A stretch of DNA of 64,000 nucleotides from JAAFHB01 sp963677935 (GTDB taxonomy: Bacteria; Bacteroidota; Bacteroidia; Bacteroidales; Prolixibacteraceae): assembly GCA_963677935.2 (NCBI GenBank), contig CAXXEH010000003.1:4216001-4280000 (forward strand), read 5' to 3'. The notes below the pieces were generated by a model, which had not been told where the DNA came from, searched no databases, and saw only the letters and a program-made list of their open reading frames with translations. The translations under genes were made by a program, and so were the position numbers. Below are positions 7,532-15,786 of this stretch, piece by piece; within the stretch, counting starts at the first letter, position 1, and each line of letters opens with the position of its first letter.

Positions 7532-7945
7532 ATGGAAACAAATCAATTGATTATCGAGAAAGTAAGTCCCTGGGACTTTGAAAAGACATTTGAATTATTA
7601 ACAGCGGAGTTAGAAAAGCAGAATTGGATGATCCCTGCAATTCACGATCTTCAGGCTTCGCTTGCCAAAGCCGGTAAGGAAGTAAAATCGGTGAAGGTGT
7701 TCGAAGTGTGTAAACCTGAATACGCCGGCAAGATGCTCGAAAAAAACGATGAAAGGATCGTTTCAGTATTGATGCCATGCAGAATTTCAATTTATCTGAA
7801 GGAAGACAATAAAACCTATATTGCCATGATTAACGGCGTTCAATTGGCAGCCGGCATACCTGAATCGGTGAGAGAGGTAATGATCGCAGCCACCCATGAA
7901 ATAAATCAATTGGTTGATTCTCTGATTCAACAGATCGCCATTTAA
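7532..7945 (+). CDS. DUF302 domain protein
   Basis: The product has 137 residues and no signal peptide. It reads ETNQLIIEKVSPWDFEKTFE, a stretch of helix and strand, then VKVFEVCKPEYAGKMLEKND and VSVLMPCRISIYLKEDNKTY, which is the DUF302 (TT1751-like) pattern. It ends with a helix holding PESVREVMIAATHEINQLVD. DUF302 proteins have no established reaction. In other genomes they occur near sulfur-oxidation and thioredoxin genes. Cysteines in KVFEVCKPE and VLMPCRIS are the only thiols. The gene starts 11 bases after marC, closes the thiol cluster and is followed by a perfect hairpin. Confidence 0.85.
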   Translation: METNQLIIEKVSPWDFEKTFELLTAELEKQNWMIPAIHDLQASLAKAGKEVKSVKVFEVCKPEYAGKMLEKNDERIVSVLMPCRISIYLKEDNKTYIAMINGVQLAAGIPESVREVMIAATHEINQLVDSLIQQIAI

Positions 7946-7947
7946 TA

Positions 7948-7975
7948 GTAGAGACGTTGCATGAAACGTCTCTAC
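7948..7975. repeat. Perfect 28-base inverted repeat GTAGAGACGTT/AACGTCTCTAC
   Basis: Eleven-base arms flank the loop GCATGA, starting two bases after the DUF302 stop. No T-run follows on the plus strand, so it is not a classical terminator. The GTAGAGACGTTGCATG core resembles short palindromic repeats that I remember from many environmental genomes, so it may be a REP-like unit. Confidence 0.6.
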
Positions 7976-7977
7976 AA

Positions 7978-8005
7978 CAAAAAACCCGGCGATTAACCAG
8001 GTTTT
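7978..8005 (-). terminator. Rho-independent terminator of sucCD
   Basis: On the minus strand the sequence AAAACCTGG-TTAATCG-CCGGGTTTT forms a nine-pair stem with one G-T wobble. It is followed by further Ts (TTTTTTG across the stem base), 42 bases past the sucD stop. Confidence 0.7.
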
Positions 8006-8046
8006 CGTAAATTAAATTTATGCCATCAATTCCTATCCATTTAAAA

Positions 8047-8919
8047 TCAAATTTTCAGTAATTTCTTAAGGAGTTCCGGAATTTCAGAAGGCTGTCGGGC
8101 TACCTGAACACCAACTGCTTCGAAAGCTGCAATCTTTTCAGCGCCTGTACCTGTTCCGCTGGAGATAATGGCACCGGCATGTCCCATCCGTTTACCCGGA
8201 GGGGCGGTAAGTCCGCCGATAAATCCGACGACAGGCTTGGTGATGTGTTCTTTTATATATTGTGCAGCCCTCTCCTCTGCATCACCACCAATCTCACCGA
8301 TCAGCACAATTGCATCGGTTTCAGTATCCTCTTCGAACATTTGCAACAACTCCTCATAATAGAGCCCGGCAACAGGATCACCGCCAATTCCCACACACGT
8401 ACTTTGTCCTAATCCGTTTGATGTCAACTGATAAACCATCTCATAAGTCAGGGTGCCGCTTCTGCTCATCAAACCAATATTCCCCTTTAAAAAAATATTT
8501 CCTGGTAGTATTCCCACCATTGCTTCGTCGGGAGAGATCAGACCAGGGCAATTGGCGCCTACCAGTTTCGTCCCCATCTTTTTCAGATACGGCGTAATTC
8601 TAACCATATCCAGGGTAGGGACTCCTTCCGATATCGCAATTACTAGTTCAATTCCAGCTTCTGCGGCCTCGAGTACTGCATCTGCAGCAAATGGGGCGGG
8701 TACGAAAATAACAGAAGTGTTCGCTCCTGTAGCTTTAACTGCATCAGCCATTGTATTAAAAACAGGCACACCATGAACTGATTGTCCTGCCTTACCCGGA
8801 GATACACCTCCAACTACATTTGTCCCATATTCAATCATTTTTTTGGTATGGAATCCTCCGTCCCGGCCGGTAATTCCCTGAACCAGCAATTTTGTATTCT
8901 TGTTAACTAAAATACTCAT
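8047..8919 (-). CDS. sucD: Succinyl-CoA ligase, alpha subunit
   Basis: This 290-residue protein has the expected family length. The CoA-binding Rossmann domain reads LVQGITGRDGGFHTKKMIEYGTN with GGVSPGKAG after it. The ligase domain carries the phosphohistidine H247 in KRMGHAGAIIS, and GGDPVAGLYY and IGEIGGDAEE are conserved. It makes succinate plus nucleoside triphosphate from succinyl-CoA (or the reverse) in the TCA cycle, or in the succinate/propionate route typical of Bacteroidia, as an alpha-beta complex with the upstream sucC product. The start is 19 bases after the sucC stop, so the two are co-transcribed. A hairpin terminator follows. Confidence 0.97.
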   Translation of the reverse strand: MSILVNKNTKLLVQGITGRDGGFHTKKMIEYGTNVVGGVSPGKAGQSVHGVPVFNTMADAVKATGANTSVIFVPAPFAADAVLEAAEAGIELVIAISEGVPTLDMVRITPYLKKMGTKLVGANCPGLISPDEAMVGILPGNIFLKGNIGLMSRSGTLTYEMVYQLTSNGLGQSTCVGIGGDPVAGLYYEELLQMFEEDTETDAIVLIGEIGGDAEERAAQYIKEHITKPVVGFIGGLTAPPGKRMGHAGAIISSGTGTGAEKIAAFEAVGVQVARQPSEIPELLKKLLKI

Positions 8920-8938
8920 ATTTAATGCTTTAATTTGG

Positions 8939-10084
8939 TTATCTTAAAAAATCAACGCTGAGGCTGATCGCTTTCTGTGCTGCTTCACTCATCGTTTCAA
9001 CAGTAGGCAGATTGGCGCTTTTTAAAATCTCGAGCCCCTCTTTTGAGTTGGTCCCTGAGAGCCTGATCACAATTGGAATCTGAATCTTTATCTGCTCAAG
9101 CGCGGCAATCAAACCTTTTGCAACATCGTCGCAACGGGTAATCCCTCCGAATATGTTGATCATGATCACTTTCACATTTTTATCCGAGAGGATTAAATTC
9201 ATGGCATCAATCACTTTCTGTGGATTGGAACTTCCCCCAATATCGAGGAAATTGGCAGGTTCTCCTCCATATAACTTGATCATGTCCATTGTAGCCATGG
9301 CAAGACCAGCACCGTTCACCATACAGCCGATTGAACCATCAAGCCGGATATAGGATAACCCCTTCTCTTTTGCAAGTATCTCTTTCTTTTCATCTTCGGA
9401 AGGTTCGTTAAGTGCGAGTATTTCAGGTTGACGAAACAGTGCATTGTCATCAAAGGTCATCTTCCCATCAAGGGCAAGCAGATTTCCGTCAGAAGTGATA
9501 ACCAAAGGGTTGATCTCAACCAATGATGCATCTGTATCGACAAAAACCCTATACAATTTCTGAAACAGATCGGTTGCCTGACGAACCAGGTTCATATCGT
9601 TGCCGAAGAGGGCAAAGGCAATCTTTCGTGCAAAGAATGGTGCCATTCCCAGATCAGGATCGATTGCGAATTTTAGAATGGCCTCCGGATTATCTTTGGC
9701 AACCTCTTCAATTTCAACGCCACCTTCGCGACTAACCATAAATACTGCAGACTTAGTATTTCTGTCAATTGTCAGTCCTGCATAAATCTCGCTTACAAAC
9801 GATACGCCTTGTGCGACAAGTACTTTTTCGACAATAAAACCTTTGATGTCCAGTCCAAGGATCTTCTCAGCTGCTCCTGTTGCCTCTTCAACATTGCGAA
9901 CAAGTTTAACTCCTCCAGCTTTTCCTCTTCCACCGGTAAGAACCTGTGCTTTTACAACTGCCGGAAATCCCAGTTTTTGTGCAGCAACTTCTACTTCGCT
10001 GACAGAATAACATAGTATTTCTTTGGTTACAGGAATCTCATAGCGTGCTAAAATCTCTTTAGCCTGATACTCATGAATTTTCAT
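8939..10084 (-). CDS. sucC: Succinyl-CoA ligase [ADP-forming], beta subunit
   Basis: The protein has 381 residues, with an ATP-grasp N-terminus starting MKIHEYQAKEILARYEIPV and the nucleotide-binding motif AQVLTGGRGKAGGVKL. The metal-binding and catalytic segments are LVEINPLVIT and GKMTFDDNALFR. The C-terminal CoA-ligase domain contains GCMVNGAGLAMATMDMI, then NFLDIGGSS and INIFGGITRCD. It pairs with SucD downstream. The upstream 230-base gap (10085-10314) is AT-rich and shared with the divergent yitT-like gene. It includes a weak ATTGAT/ATCAAT inverted repeat near 10132-10157 but no clear -33/-7 pair. Confidence 0.97.
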   Translation of the reverse strand: MKIHEYQAKEILARYEIPVTKEILCYSVSEVEVAAQKLGFPAVVKAQVLTGGRGKAGGVKLVRNVEEATGAAEKILGLDIKGFIVEKVLVAQGVSFVSEIYAGLTIDRNTKSAVFMVSREGGVEIEEVAKDNPEAILKFAIDPDLGMAPFFARKIAFALFGNDMNLVRQATDLFQKLYRVFVDTDASLVEINPLVITSDGNLLALDGKMTFDDNALFRQPEILALNEPSEDEKKEILAKEKGLSYIRLDGSIGCMVNGAGLAMATMDMIKLYGGEPANFLDIGGSSNPQKVIDAMNLILSDKNVKVIMINIFGGITRCDDVAKGLIAALEQIKIQIPIVIRLSGTNSKEGLEILKSANLPTVETMSEAAQKAISLSVDFLR

Positions 10085-10314
10085 TTCTATATTGATTTGT
10101 TATGTGTAATTCTAATTAGTTTGAGATGAAATCATTGATATTAATTATTACATCAATATAAACATTCCAAGTTCAAAAATAGTTTTAAATTATTTACGAA
10201 AATTGAAAGAATCGAACAAAAAAGATGAAATTTACCGTTGCAAAAAAAACATGGGTTAAATTCACCTTTTTATAGAATAATTAATCATTCTTTTGCGCCA
10301 AAATTCAGGAATTT

Positions 10315-11172
10315 ATGGCCTCAAAACTTTTTATGCAAATCCGTTCCTATACCGTAATGGTGATTGGTCTTGCACTCTATGCCTTTGGAATTACTGCCTT
10401 TCTGATTCCGTTAAAAATTGCAGGTGGCGGAGTCACCGGAATTTCTATGTTGGTCTATTATGCCACTGGTTTTGGAACCGGTTATACCTACTTTATCATC
10501 AACATTTTTTTGATCCTCATCGCAATTAAAGTATTGGGGGTTAACTTTGGGATAAAAACCATCTTCAGCATGTCCATCATCGCAATTTTGCTAAATGTGA
10601 TGCAAAATTATGTACACGAGCCTATTCTGAAGGATATGTTTTTATCGTCTGTTCTGAGCGGTATACTTGGAGGAGTCGGAATAGGTCTGATTTTCAATGA
10701 AGGAGGCAGCACCGGAGGGACAGATATTATTGCCATGATAATCAATAAATACCGGAACATCAGTCCTGGCCGGATTATCATGTATTGTGATGTGATCATC
10801 ATTGCCTCGTCGTTTCTGGTATTACATTCGGTCGAAAAACTGGTTTACGGATATGTATCGATGTGGGTCGTCGCTTATTCAATTGATGCTTTTCTGACAG
10901 GTGCCCAGCAATCGGTTCAGCTGTTTATTGTCTCCGAAAAATATGAACAGATTGCCGATTTTATCACGAAAGAGTCGCGCAGGGGATTAACGGTATTTAA
11001 CGGGACCGGCTGGTACACCGGGTCGAATGTAAAAGTGATCATGACAGTGGTCCGGCAACGGGAGTCACCCGAAATATTTCGCAAAATAAAAGAGCTTGAT
11101 CCCAAGGCGTTTATCTCGTTGAATAAGGTGATGGGGGTATATGGAAAAGGGTTTGATGAGCTCAAGTATTAA
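10315..11172 (+). CDS. YitT family membrane protein (DUF161 with DUF2179 tail)
   Basis: This 285-residue protein has five to six hydrophobic segments in residues 10-185. Family signatures are IPLKIAGGGVTGISMLVYY, then GVGIGLIFNEGGSTGGTDII, then NISPGRIIMYCDV. The C-terminal domain of about 85 residues is soluble and regulatory-like, with RGLTVFNGTGWYTGSNVKVI and ISLNKVMGVYGKGFDE, a DUF2179 pattern. YitT proteins sit in the inner membrane and their substrate is unknown. Its start context is an ATG preceded by an AGGA-like stretch. It stands alone between the sucCD promoter region and the M23 peptidase gene. Confidence 0.9.
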   Translation: MASKLFMQIRSYTVMVIGLALYAFGITAFLIPLKIAGGGVTGISMLVYYATGFGTGYTYFIINIFLILIAIKVLGVNFGIKTIFSMSIIAILLNVMQNYVHEPILKDMFLSSVLSGILGGVGIGLIFNEGGSTGGTDIIAMIINKYRNISPGRIIMYCDVIIIASSFLVLHSVEKLVYGYVSMWVVAYSIDAFLTGAQQSVQLFIVSEKYEQIADFITKESRRGLTVFNGTGWYTGSNVKVIMTVVRQRESPEIFRKIKELDPKAFISLNKVMGVYGKGFDELKY

Positions 11173-11237
11173 GAGTGTGAGCGTTTGAGTCGCTTCATGA
11201 TTGGGTCGGGCGATGGGTCGGGAGTATTGTATTTAAA

Positions 11238-11252
11238 CGAAGATAATCTTCG
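11238..11252. repeat. Short perfect inverted repeat CGAAGAT-A-ATCTTCG
   Basis: Seven-base arms around one base, in the 168-base gap before the M23 gene. It is followed immediately by a second, imperfect arm pair (CGCGTGGTT...AACCGCG). The pair of hairpins may end the yitT transcript, but there is no T-run. Confidence 0.3.
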
Positions 11253-11340
11253 CGTGGTTAAAAACCGCGAGACCCGAATGCTGAGCTTATGACATATTTC
11301 ACTAATTTAGCCGCCTATCAAATCCCAATTGGATTAACCA

Positions 11341-12600
11341 ATGAAGAGCAGAAAAATTTGGACTTTAGGATTCGTTATCATAGTAGTTGCAATTTTTACA
11401 TTTGTGGCAGTAAAGTATTTTCAGAAAATCCCCAAGCTGGGAGAAGATCTTGTTGTGAATATTCCCGAACCAAAACTTTTATATGGATTGCCTGCCGATT
11501 CCTTTCATATTGAGGAGAGCACCGTCTTGAGAAACCAGAATCTCTCGGATATTCTGATTGACCGGGGAGTTTCAGCTCAGACGGTCGATCAGATTGCCAA
11601 AAATTCTGTAGCTGTATTTGATGTGAGAAAAATGAAAGCCGGAAACCGGATTACCCTGTTTTACTCAAAGGATACGAATAGAACACCACAATATCTGGCT
11701 TACCAAAATAACAATATAGATTATTACCTTTATTCTCTTTCGGGTGATTTAAAAGTAACTCCGGGTAAACATGAAGTGATTTCAAAAAGGAGAACGGTAT
11801 CGGGAGTCATCAGCTCTTCATTGTGGAATGCAATGAAAGAAAGCAATATAAGTCCCCTATTGGCAGTTGAACTATCGGATATTTATGCATGGACCATCGA
11901 TTTCTTTGCCATTCAGAAAGGGGATCAATTTACTGTTGTTTATGATGAAGATTTTGTTGGCGGGGAGTCTATCGGTTTGGGAAAGGTCTACACGGCATCT
12001 TTTACCCAGGGAGGAACCGTTTTTTATGCCATCCGTTTTACACAGGAAGACGGTGACAGTTTCTTTGATGAGAAGGGGATTAATCTGAAAAAGGCATTTC
12101 TTAAAGCGCCTCTGAAATTTTCGCGAATCAGCTCCCGCTTTTCCAACAACAGAATGCATCCTGTACTCCGGATTGTGAGGCCACATCATGGTGTTGACTA
12201 TGCGGCAGCCACTGGTACTCCGGTTTATACCATAGGGGATGGTGTTGTTCTTCAAAAGAGCTATCAGACTGCAGGCGGTGGAAATTTTGTAAAAATCAAA
12301 CACAATTCGGTATATACCACCACTTACATGCACTTATCCAAATTTGCCACAGGTCTTAAAACCGGCTCACATGTCAGGCAGGGAGAGGTGATTGGTTATG
12401 TTGGAGCCACCGGACTCGCATCGGGCCCACATCTCGATTTCAGGGTTTATATGGGCGGTACGGCGGTTGATCCGCTAAAAGTGAAATCAGATCCGGGTAA
12501 ACCAATTGACACGACCAATCTCAGTAAATTCAATGTTCTGAGGGATTCTGTTATACAACTTCTGAATACCAAACCACGGGCAGTAGCCGATCTGAAATAA
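11341..12600 (+). CDS. M23 (LytM-type) peptidase, membrane anchored
   Basis: This 419-residue protein has a transmembrane anchor at about 7-26. A region of about 220 residues resembles the LysM/OapA-like and linker part of envelope endopeptidases, and the M23 domain lies at about 255-385. Catalytic and metal motifs are H282-HGV-D286 (the HxxxD pair), Y329-M-H331-L and H364-L-D366. In most M23 enzymes the last motif is HxH. Here the second histidine is aspartate, which may still bind zinc or may mark a changed enzyme. The expected role is cutting peptidoglycan cross-links or activating amidases in the periplasm. It is convergent with manC, leaving 32 bases between their ends. Confidence 0.9.
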   Translation: MKSRKIWTLGFVIIVVAIFTFVAVKYFQKIPKLGEDLVVNIPEPKLLYGLPADSFHIEESTVLRNQNLSDILIDRGVSAQTVDQIAKNSVAVFDVRKMKAGNRITLFYSKDTNRTPQYLAYQNNNIDYYLYSLSGDLKVTPGKHEVISKRRTVSGVISSSLWNAMKESNISPLLAVELSDIYAWTIDFFAIQKGDQFTVVYDEDFVGGESIGLGKVYTASFTQGGTVFYAIRFTQEDGDSFFDEKGINLKKAFLKAPLKFSRISSRFSNNRMHPVLRIVRPHHGVDYAAATGTPVYTIGDGVVLQKSYQTAGGGNFVKIKHNSVYTTTYMHLSKFATGLKTGSHVRQGEVIGYVGATGLASGPHLDFRVYMGGTAVDPLKVKSDPGKPIDTTNLSKFNVLRDSVIQLLNTKPRAVADLK

Positions 12601-12632
12601 CCGGGAGAACGTTTCATGTTACCATAATTCAT

Positions 12633-13739
12633 TCAGCTTTTTTTCTCCTTTTTATTGTTCCCGTCAGAGAGCATAACATCAGCAACAAATTGACGTATCT
12701 GCTGCTCGTCGTGCTTTTTACATATTAACAGCGTCTTCTCTGATTCAACAACAATATAGTCTTTAAGACCCTGAATTACTGCAATTTTATTATCTGGCAT
12801 ATTAACAATGCAATCTTTGGTATCGTACAGGAAAATTCTGTTCCCGCTAATGGCATTGGCAGAGTGATCTTTTTTATGATTATCGTAAAGCGATCCCCAG
12901 GTACCCAGATCAGACCAGCCAAAGTCAGCGCACATGACATAAACATTGTCAGCTTTTTCCATTACCCCGTAGTCAATTGAAATGTTCGGACATTCCGAAT
13001 AGACTTTATTGATATATTGAACTTCATTGGGAGTATTGATATGCTTTTTCCCATAGTCGAACAGGGCAGCCACTTCGGGCAAATGTTTGATAAAAGCGTT
13101 CAGTATCGCTTTGGCTGACCAAATAAAAATTCCGGAATTCCAGTAAAACTCTCCGGTTTCAATGAACAACTCTGCCATTTTACGATCGGGCTTTTCAGTA
13201 AAAGTCTTCACTCTGAACAGATTTTCCTTTTGTTCGAATTCCACTTTTTCAGCTACCTGAATGTAACCATATCCCGTTTCAGGACGCAGGGGATGGAGCC
13301 CCAGTGTAAGAAGTACATCTTTTCCGGTTACGTACCTTAGTCCGTTATTGATCTCTTCCAGAAAATAATCCTCTTTCAGTATCAAATGATCAGCAGGTGC
13401 TACAATCACATTGGCATCCGGGCATGTGTTTAAAATTTTATAGGTCGCATAGGCAACGCATGGCGCCGTATTCCGGCGAAGTGGCTCCGACAAAACCTGA
13501 GCCTCCTTTAAAATAGGCAGTTGGTCTAAAACAAGATGTTTGTGATTCTCGCTTGTAACCACCAGAAAATTTGCCGGTGGGATGATTTGTGAAAAGCGGT
13601 CGTAGGTAAGTTGAAGAAGAGAACGTCCGACACCGAGAATATCTAAAAACTGTTTCGGTTTCTCGGCGGTGCTTAATGGCCAGAACCGACTTCCGATACC
13701 CCCTGCCATAATAACACAAAAATTATTGCAATTTTTCAT
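12633..13739 (-). CDS. manC: Mannose-1-phosphate guanylyltransferase
   Basis: The 368-residue protein has the sugar-nucleotidyltransferase signature CVIMAGGIGSRFWPLSTAEK followed by PKQFLDILG (the KPKQF motif that binds the nucleotide). VIVAPADHLI and FTEKPDRKMAELF are also conserved, and residues WNSGIFIWSA mark the sugar-phosphate pocket. It makes GDP-mannose from mannose-1-phosphate and GTP for surface polysaccharide or glycoprotein glycosylation. It lacks the C-terminal isomerase domain of bifunctional enzymes, so phosphomannose isomerase must be encoded elsewhere. It is transcribed toward the M23 gene and is divergent from the mlaEF operon. Confidence 0.95.
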   Translation of the reverse strand: MKNCNNFCVIMAGGIGSRFWPLSTAEKPKQFLDILGVGRSLLQLTYDRFSQIIPPANFLVVTSENHKHLVLDQLPILKEAQVLSEPLRRNTAPCVAYATYKILNTCPDANVIVAPADHLILKEDYFLEEINNGLRYVTGKDVLLTLGLHPLRPETGYGYIQVAEKVEFEQKENLFRVKTFTEKPDRKMAELFIETGEFYWNSGIFIWSAKAILNAFIKHLPEVAALFDYGKKHINTPNEVQYINKVYSECPNISIDYGVMEKADNVYVMCADFGWSDLGTWGSLYDNHKKDHSANAISGNRIFLYDTKDCIVNMPDNKIAVIQGLKDYIVVESEKTLLICKKHDEQQIRQFVADVMLSDGNNKKEKKS

Positions 13740-13883
13740 CCGTTTATTTTTGCTTAAAATTATTTATTTTTTTGAAATAAACATAGAATCATTTCAATGT
13801 ATTCGTCATCATCAGTGGTTAAGCCCCCTGACTGCATTGATTAAAATTTTGTATTTTTATCGAAAAATTTAAATATCGAATTT

Positions 13884-14624
13884 GTGAATGTATTTTATCA
13901 TATCGGACAATACTTCTTACTGCTGGTAAGGGTATTTAAGAAACCAGAGAAGAACTCAATCTATCGGCGGCAATTAGTCCTCGAGATTGAAAAACTGGGG
14001 ATTAATTCGATTGGAATTGTTGCAGTCATCTCTGTTTTCATGGGTGGAATTATCACACTTCAGTTGACCTATAACATGGTAAGTCCATTAATGCCGAATT
14101 ACATTATCGGACTTGGAAACCGCGACACCTTGATTCTTGAATTCTCGTCAACTGTTCTTAGCCTGATGCTCGCCGGAAAAGTAGGTTCAAATATCGCCTC
14201 TGAACTGGGAAGCATGAGAATAACCGAGCAAATTGACTCAATGGAGATTATGGGTGTAAATTCGGCTTCATATCTGATTCTTCCCAAAATTATCGCTGTC
14301 GTTTTTATGAGTCCGCTATTGTTTATCATCAGTGTCGGTTGTGGATTATTTGGCGGATTAATTACCGGACCACTTTCAGGTACTGTAACGGTTGCCACCT
14401 ATGTTACAGGTATGACTACCCTTTTTGTCCCCTTTTATGTTACTTTTTCGATCATCAAAACATTTGTGTTTGGATTTTTAATTGCCACTGTCCCTGCTTA
14501 TCTGGGATATTATGTGCAGGGGGGGGCACTTGAGGTTGGGCGCGCGAGCACAAAGGCGGTGGTTAATACCAGTATTCTTATACTATTTTTCGACCTTGTC
14601 CTTACCCAATTGCTTTTCAAATGA
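13884..14624 (+). CDS. mlaE: MlaE-family ABC transporter permease
   Basis: Translation starts at GTG 13884, giving 246 residues with about five hydrophobic segments. Family motifs are SIGIVAVISVFMGGIITLQ and the region LMLAGKVGSNIASELGSMRI, then TEQIDSMEIMGVNS. The C-terminal part holds GLFGGLITG and TFVFGFLIATVPAYLGYYV. MlaE-type permeases pair with an MlaF ATPase and an MCE protein to move phospholipids between the inner and outer membrane. The stop overlaps the ATG of the next gene (ATGA), giving translational coupling with mlaF. No MCE-domain gene is present nearby in this window. Confidence 0.94.
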   Translation: MNVFYHIGQYFLLLVRVFKKPEKNSIYRRQLVLEIEKLGINSIGIVAVISVFMGGIITLQLTYNMVSPLMPNYIIGLGNRDTLILEFSSTVLSLMLAGKVGSNIASELGSMRITEQIDSMEIMGVNSASYLILPKIIAVVFMSPLLFIISVGCGLFGGLITGPLSGTVTVATYVTGMTTLFVPFYVTFSIIKTFVFGFLIATVPAYLGYYVQGGALEVGRASTKAVVNTSILILFFDLVLTQLLFK

Positions 14625-15391
14625 TTGAAATTAAAAATGTTTGTAAGTCTTTCGAGGGTCGCGAGGTACTCAAGGAGATTTCCGCCGTTTTCGAAAAAGG
14701 AAAAACCAATCTGATTATCGGCCAGAGTGGTTCAGGAAAGACCGTCCTGCTCAAGTCAATTGTTGGCCTGTTTGATATCGAATGTGGTGAAATTCTGTTT
14801 GATGGACGGAACGTTCGTACAATGGACTTTAAAGAACAAAAATCACTCCGCCAGGAGATCGGGATGGTTTTCCAAAACGGGGCACTTTTCGATTCCCTTA
14901 CAGTTGAAGAGAATGTACGGTTCCCGATGGATATGTTTACCAACAAGACCATGAAAGAGAAAGCAATGAGACTGAATTTTTGTCTTGACAGGGTGAATAT
15001 CAAAGAATCAAATCACTTATATCCGTCTGAGATATCGGGTGGAATGCGAAAACGGGTGGCAATTGCCAGGGCCATTGCACTCAATCCCAGATACTTGTTC
15101 TGCGATGAGCCAAATTCGGGGCTTGACCCCGTAACCTCAATACTGATCGACTCATTGATTAAAGATATCACTGCTGAGTTTGATATCACTACCATCATCA
15201 ATACCCACGATATGAATTCTGTAATGGAGATTGGCGACAAGATTCTATTTATCTCAGAAGGGCAAAAATGTTGGGAAGGAAATAGCACCCAGATTTTCAA
15301 TACCAGAAACAAAAAGCTGAATGCCTTTGTTTTTGCATCACCTTTTTCAAAGAAATTCAGGGAATTAAAAAAAATGGAGGATGACGAATGA
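14621..15391 (+). CDS. mlaF: MlaF-family ABC transporter ATP-binding protein
   Basis: This 256-residue ATPase has Walker A in IIGQSGSGKTVLLKS, a Q-loop in GMVFQNGALFDSLTVEEN, the signature sequence EISGGMRKRVAIARA, Walker B in YLFCDEPNSGLDP and a switch histidine in INTHDMNSV. The GGMRKR form of the signature is typical of MlaF-type lipid transporters. It is coupled by 4-base overlaps to mlaE upstream and to the DUF4296 gene downstream. Its role is to power phospholipid movement by the MlaE complex and so keep outer-membrane lipid asymmetry. Confidence 0.96.
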   Translation: MIEIKNVCKSFEGREVLKEISAVFEKGKTNLIIGQSGSGKTVLLKSIVGLFDIECGEILFDGRNVRTMDFKEQKSLRQEIGMVFQNGALFDSLTVEENVRFPMDMFTNKTMKEKAMRLNFCLDRVNIKESNHLYPSEISGGMRKRVAIARAIALNPRYLFCDEPNSGLDPVTSILIDSLIKDITAEFDITTIINTHDMNSVMEIGDKILFISEGQKCWEGNSTQIFNTRNKKLNAFVFASPFSKKFRELKKMEDDE

Positions 15392-15780
15392 GAAAATTTT
15401 TACCCATGATTATTGTTACACTGCTTGTTGGCTGCTCGTTGAATAGAGTCCCGAGTGGGATTATGTCAGCCAGAGAGATCACCCCTGTTCTCGTTGATAT
15501 TCATCTGGCTGAAGGGATATTTACCTTGAGCAGTTCCCTTAATATCTCACGCGAAAACTTTCATGAAGACCTTTACCTTTCTGTACTAAAGAAATATAAA
15601 GTCGATCAAAAGGTTTTTGAAGCATCGGTATTATATTACGGAAAGCATCCGGAAAAATACAAACCCATTTACGACGACGTGGTTGACCTGTTGAACGAGA
15701 TGGATGTAAGGTCCAAGGCAAAAGACTCTATTCAAAATGTAAAGTTAAAGCCAATAGACGCGGCAAAGATTAAAAAATAG
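15388..15780 (+). CDS. DUF4296 lipoprotein
   Basis: This 130-residue protein has a lipoprotein signal (LLVGCS, lipobox cysteine about residue 16). The following domain, with ITPVLVDIHLAEGIFTLSSS, then HEDLYLSVLKKYKVDQKVFE and SVLYYGKHPEKYKPIYDDVV, is the DUF4296 pattern, which I know only from Bacteroidota. The function is unknown. The ATG overlaps the mlaF stop (ATGA), so it is part of the mla operon and could be a periplasmic or outer-membrane partner of the lipid transporter. That is inference from position. Confidence 0.85.
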   Translation: MRKFLPMIIVTLLVGCSLNRVPSGIMSAREITPVLVDIHLAEGIFTLSSSLNISRENFHEDLYLSVLKKYKVDQKVFEASVLYYGKHPEKYKPIYDDVVDLLNEMDVRSKAKDSIQNVKLKPIDAAKIKK

Positions 15781-15786
15781 CTGCTT

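Noticed and set aside
14727..14954. Alternate frame inside mlaF
   Set aside because: Overlaps a gene with all ABC motifs. It has no motif of its own.
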